A stretch of 33,556 nt of DNA, taken from Acidobacteriota bacterium. Its GTDB lineage: Bacteria; Acidobacteriota; Blastocatellia; RBC074. The notes beneath the pieces were generated by a model. The model ran no database searches, had not been told where the DNA came from, and worked only from the letters and a program-made list of their open reading frames with translations. The stretch is from NCBI GenBank assembly GCA_016789605.1, contig JAEUQO010000415.1, forward strand, positions 1 to 33,556. Direction: 5' to 3'. Shown piece by piece: positions 30,237 to 33,556 of this stretch; within the stretch, counting starts at the first letter, position 1; the number at the start of each line of letters is the position of its first letter. Position numbers and translations under genes: made by a program.

Positions 30237-30584
30237 ATGCAAGCAATTTCAAGAGAAGAACGATCGTGGGGAATGTTGTGTCACCTGTTGGGATTGGCTG
30301 GGTATGTCATCCCATTTGGCAACATCGTCGCACCACTGATTTGGTGGATGATGAAAAAAGACCTGTCTTCCTTTGTGAATGATCAAGGAAAGGAAGCCCT
30401 CAATTTTCAGATCAGCCTGACAATTTACATCATCATTGCCGGCATCCTGATGATTGTCCTGGTTGGCTTCTTGCTTCTTCCAGTAGTGCTGATCGCCGGA
30501 TTGATCCTGACGATTATTGCCGCCATCAAGGCAAATGACGGCATCCCCTACCGCTATCCATTCATCATTCGGGTGCTTAAATAA
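30237..30584 (+). CDS. DUF4870-type small membrane protein
   Basis: A 115-residue membrane protein with the DUF4870 layout: RSWGMLCHLLGLAGYVIPFGN, then APLIWWMMKK, the conserved VNDQGKEALNFQISL, a central hydrophobic double span and a short end with IKANDGIPYRYPF. The function is unknown. The start at 30237 is set by CGGAGG 7 nt upstream; the frame is open from 30132, but that stretch does not resemble the family. It stands alone, divergent from the sigma-54 regulator and followed by a 460-bp gap. Confidence 0.88.
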   Translation: MQAISREERSWGMLCHLLGLAGYVIPFGNIVAPLIWWMMKKDLSSFVNDQGKEALNFQISLTIYIIIAGILMIVLVGFLLLPVVLIAGLILTIIAAIKANDGIPYRYPFIIRVLK

Positions 30585-31044
30585 AAGAAAGTTCGCATTT
30601 CTAAGTGCGCTGATGAGCCGTTGAGAGCGCCAGAGACGCTAAATCCGTGATTCACGAATTTGATTGCAGCCATTAGATATTTGCTAGTAGCTTTTTTCTC
30701 AACTTGGCGCTTCGCGACTTGATTATTTGCGAACAAATCCATAGTATGCGCACGCGCGAATGATCAATGGCTGATAATCGGTAGTATTGTACTTGAAAGG
30801 TTTTTTGACTTAGGGACGATAAGTAACCCCGTAAGTCTTGATTGTCCATCACGCGCACCTATCACTTTCCCGTTTAGAGTCAGACATATAAGGCGTCCGA
30901 TCATAACAGTCGGCGTTATTGCAGATCGCGAAAATCGAAGTTTTACTGACCTCTTCATTGTAACCGGTAGTCCTGATTGCAGCGTGAATCAACGCCCACA
31001 GTCAATTTACGATGCAAGCAAGCCTAGGCAGGAGGGCCTCCCCA
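30585..31044. other. 460-bp gap without a convincing gene
   Basis: The stretch is richer in A and T than its surroundings. A small hairpin with AAAT-CGTG/CACG-ATTT arms (30641-30661) may end the DUF4870 transcript, and GACTTA/TAAGTC (30807-30837) forms another inverted repeat after six T. Three short minus-strand frames exist but have no ribosome binding site or family resemblance. The promoter of the downstream zinc-finger/TPR gene should lie here; I could not fix it. No tRNA and no sigma-factor gene were found. Confidence 0.5.
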
Positions 31045-33556
31045 ATGGATGATCAACCCCACAGCATTTATCACCCGCCAGAGGCATTGATGGCTGCCTA
31101 TGTGTTGGGCAAATGCAGTCTGGCGGAGCAAGCAGAGATAGACGAGCATTGTTTTTCATGTGAACAGTGTCGGACGCAACTTTCAATCCTGATGCGTGTT
31201 TGCGCGGTAGGAGAGAATGAAGATGAGCGGCGACAACTGGAACATCTGTTCCCGCTCGGCATGGAAGCAATTGCGCAAGCTCGGCAAGACGAACACGTGG
31301 TATTTGCGCGCTTGCGCGCTCAATTACCCACGGGCACAGCACAAACTCAGCCTGTTGCGACAAGCTTTGTGGCTCGGCTCAGTGCTTATTTGAGCCAGCC
31401 GAAGTACTGGGTGCCAGCATTGGCGATGCTCCTGCTTTTTGTTGGAGGAGGCGCTTATTACTGGACCAGCAGCCAATCGCCTGTTCGTAATGGATTGCTT
31501 GCGATGCAGCGTGGTTATCGCAACAGCCGTCCGCTTGAAGCGCGCATTACTGGCGTTTCCAGCTATCAGCCGTACGAGCGTAAACGCGGCAATACTTCCG
31601 ACACGGAAGGCGTTGATCGCGACCAGGTCAATTATGCGTTGGCTGAATTGACACGCGCTGTGGCGCAACAGCCAAGTGTTGAGGCGCGGCATGCATTGGG
31701 ACGCTTGCATTTGCTGCTTGGCAATTATGATCAGGCAGAAGAACAGTTGACCAAGGCGTTGGGAATGGCCAATGCCAATGCCAAGCTGTACTCTGATCTT
31801 GCCACGCTGTATTACGAGCGCAGTAAGCTTCACGAGACTTATCCGATGCTGGATAAGGCAGCCAAGAACTACGAGTCGGCGCTGGCCATTGATGGCAGTC
31901 TCGCTGAAGCGTGGTTCAATCTGGCGCTTTGCCACGAACAGATGGCATTGTTCAGCAAAGCACGTGATGAGTGGGAGCATTATCTGAAGCTTGACGCCAA
32001 TTCGGCGTGGGCGAACGAAGCCAAAGCCCGATTGCTCAAACTTCAACCGCGAGCCAGTCAACCAACGGGCGTGGATCAAGGTGTGCAACGCGATGTGCAG
32101 GCTGCCTTGAGCGCAGGGGATGACAATGCGCTGCGGCAAGTGATCAGCCAAAATTTTGTGGCAGTGAAACAGGTTGTGGCTGAGAACCTGATAGATGAAT
32201 ACCTCAAATCAGCGCTCGCAGGTGATACCACCACCGCGAGCGCTCAATTGAGCTCACTAAAGAAGCTTGGCAGTCTGATTGAAGAGATTAAAAGCGACCG
32301 CTATTTAATTGATGCTGCCGAGTTTGCCTCACGCGCTAGTCCGCAAGTGATGCAGGGAGTCCAAGACGTCCGCTCGATGCTGCGGCGAGCGGATACGGAA
32401 TTTGCCCGCAGCTCTCTCGATGCCGCCTTTAAACACTACTCTCAAGCTCGCCAAGACGCAGAGCGCATCGGAGATCAATGTCACGCCGAAGTCGCCGCCT
32501 ACAAGCTTACCCGCTATTACAACCTCCGTCCTAATTCAGACTCTCTCGCTCAGATCGGGCTTCGCGTTCTCCACGATACAGAACGGTTACGTCATCGCCA
32601 ATTACAAGCACAGGTGTTGTGCGCCTTGGCCAGCGGTTATCTTGGGTCGTTGCAGACGGCACAAGCGCTAGACTTCAGCAATAAAGGCGCTGAGATCGCA
32701 CAGAAACTGGGTGATGTAGATACTTCTATTACCGGCTTACGCTTCGCAGGTGCAGCTTATGCACGTAGCGGTGATTACGAACACGCCACCGAAAAAAATT
32801 TCGAAGCCATCAAGATTTTACGTACAAATCAAATTACGCCTCTCCGCGCCGCACAAGCCTATCATCAATTTGCGGAGACTCTCTTTCGCGCGGAAAACTA
32901 TCAGCACGCTCTCTATTATCAACAAGAAGGATTACGATTCGCCGAGCGCCTCCAAAACGATATGTATATGGCTGGGGCAATCGGGCGCGTCGGTCTAACA
33001 TCTTGGAAGCTTGGCAAGCTGAACGAGGCTGACCAGCGATTGCGCGAAGCGTTGACACGTTCTGAAGCGATCAAAGACGAAACGGCTCGCGCACTTTTGC
33101 AGGTTGATCTCTACACCGCCCTGGGCGACTTTCTTCTGCCGCAGAGCCGGAAAGACCCGCTGAAAGCAGAAGGGGCAGTTACCGCTTACCAAAACGCTTT
33201 GCGCACTATCGCCCATACAAACAATCGCGTTTACCTTTCCAATATTCATCAAGGCTTGGCTGTGGCCTATCAAGCGCAGGGCAAACTGGCTGAAGCAGAA
33301 GCTGCTTTGCGAGTCAGTATCAATCTGGCGGAACGTGACCGTCGGCAAATTAGTGATGCCTATGGCAGAAGCGTTTTCTTGGCCAGCCGCCAAAACGTTT
33401 ATCGGGCAATGACTGACTTTCAGTTTACGACCAAGCAGGACCCGGCTCAGGCTTTCAATTACGCTGAAATTGCGAAAAGCCGCGATTTGCTGGATGCGCT
33501 GAGCGGGCACGGGCGTCTGGTTAGCGACGCTGGTCAGCACTCATTGCAGCTCAGTG
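31045..33556 (+). CDS. Zinc-finger/TM/TPR protein, probably CHAT-type, 3' end missing
   Basis: The frame runs 837 codons without a stop to the window edge. GGAGGG lies 8 nt before the ATG. Residues 6-45 match the anti-sigma-type zinc finger: HPPEALMAAYVLGKCSLAEQ, then H35-x3-C39-x2-C42. One membrane helix spans about 122-140 (YWVPALAMLLLFVGGGAYYW). The rest is helical: TPR-like repeats at about 195-330, for example RHALGRLHLLLGNYDQAEEQ and AWFNLALCHEQMALFSKA, and again from about 450 to 790. The visible part ends with FNYAEIAKSRDLLDAL, the segment that usually leads into a CHAT caspase-like domain. So the expected layout is cytoplasmic zinc finger, membrane helix, periplasmic TPRs, then CHAT. 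The CHAT domain itself is not in the window. Partners are unknown; no sigma factor gene is adjacent. Confidence 0.85.
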   Translation, partial: MDDQPHSIYHPPEALMAAYVLGKCSLAEQAEIDEHCFSCEQCRTQLSILMRVCAVGENEDERRQLEHLFPLGMEAIAQARQDEHVVFARLRAQLPTGTAQTQPVATSFVARLSAYLSQPKYWVPALAMLLLFVGGGAYYWTSSQSPVRNGLLAMQRGYRNSRPLEARITGVSSYQPYERKRGNTSDTEGVDRDQVNYALAELTRAVAQQPSVEARHALGRLHLLLGNYDQAEEQLTKALGMANANAKLYSDLATLYYERSKLHETYPMLDKAAKNYESALAIDGSLAEAWFNLALCHEQMALFSKARDEWEHYLKLDANSAWANEAKARLLKLQPRASQPTGVDQGVQRDVQAALSAGDDNALRQVISQNFVAVKQVVAENLIDEYLKSALAGDTTTASAQLSSLKKLGSLIEEIKSDRYLIDAAEFASRASPQVMQGVQDVRSMLRRADTEFARSSLDAAFKHYSQARQDAERIGDQCHAEVAAYKLTRYYNLRPNSDSLAQIGLRVLHDTERLRHRQLQAQVLCALASGYLGSLQTAQALDFSNKGAEIAQKLGDVDTSITGLRFAGAAYARSGDYEHATEKNFEAIKILRTNQITPLRAAQAYHQFAETLFRAENYQHALYYQQEGLRFAERLQNDMYMAGAIGRVGLTSWKLGKLNEADQRLREALTRSEAIKDETARALLQVDLYTALGDFLLPQSRKDPLKAEGAVTAYQNALRTIAHTNNRVYLSNIHQGLAVAYQAQGKLAEAEAALRVSINLAERDRRQISDAYGRSVFLASRQNVYRAMTDFQFTTKQDPAQAFNYAEIAKSRDLLDALSGHGRLVSDAGQHSLQLS

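Noticed and set aside
30554..30958. Three short minus-strand frames in the gap after the DUF4870 gene
   Set aside because: 60-64 codons each, mutually overlapping, without ribosome binding sites or family resemblance.
31031..31041. GGAGGGCCTCC as a hairpin hiding the ribosome binding site of the TPR gene
   Set aside because: The arms are separated by a single base, too short a loop for a hairpin.

Overview
The window looks like a chromosomal segment of a Gram-negative, aerobically respiring bacterium. My best guess is Acidobacteriota, Blastocatellia-like. This rests on the order actABCDEF, small anchored protein, SCO, caa3 oxidase, on the zinc-finger/TPR protein at the right edge and on the moderately GC-rich codon use. 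It is inference; no 16S or other marker gene is present. No tRNA, rRNA, CRISPR array, insertion sequence or prophage gene was seen.

Layout. Positions 1-643: the end of a DUF2975-type membrane protein followed by a small HTH regulator. 704-3259: helicase HrpB. 3336-6093 (minus strand): a three-gene unit of an unrecognised 191-aa protein, an FkbM-type methyltransferase and a GT4-type glycosyltransferase. 6357-7385: a Mo-cofactor oxidoreductase of the sulfite oxidase fold. 7654-9390: an exported SPOR-domain protein. 9664-23179: a 13.5-kb respiratory locus, all on the plus strand, encoding Alternative Complex III (actA-F), a membrane-anchored 218-aa protein of unknown role, a SCO copper chaperone and a four-subunit A2-type caa3 cytochrome oxidase (ctaCDEF). 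It ends in a hairpin that could terminate transcription from both sides. 23275-27267: an exported redoxin (minus), a TauE/SafE permease and a GMC flavoprotein with its gluconate-dehydrogenase-subunit-3-like partner. 27264-29984 (minus): an MFS exporter and a sigma-54 response regulator without a visible kinase. 30237-30584: a DUF4870 protein. After a 460-bp gap comes a large zinc-finger/TM/TPR gene (31045 to the window end) that is still open at the edge and probably leads into a CHAT protease domain.

How the genes work together. ACIII oxidises quinol and passes electrons through its c-type hemes to the cytochrome c domain fused to oxidase subunit II. The A2-type oxidase then reduces oxygen, and SCO serves CuA assembly. 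Several genes overlap (actB/actC by 8 bp, actD/actE by 14 bp, actE/actF by 1 bp), and GC-rich hairpins sit in some of the remaining gaps, suggesting one transcript tuned after transcription. The GMC and SUOX-like enzymes are further periplasm-facing oxidoreductases that could feed the same chain.

The least explained items are the 191-aa/FkbM/GT4 unit, the 218-aa ACIII-associated protein, the zinc-finger/TPR/probable-CHAT protein, a 68-bp imperfect palindrome before actA and the GC hairpins inside the respiratory locus.
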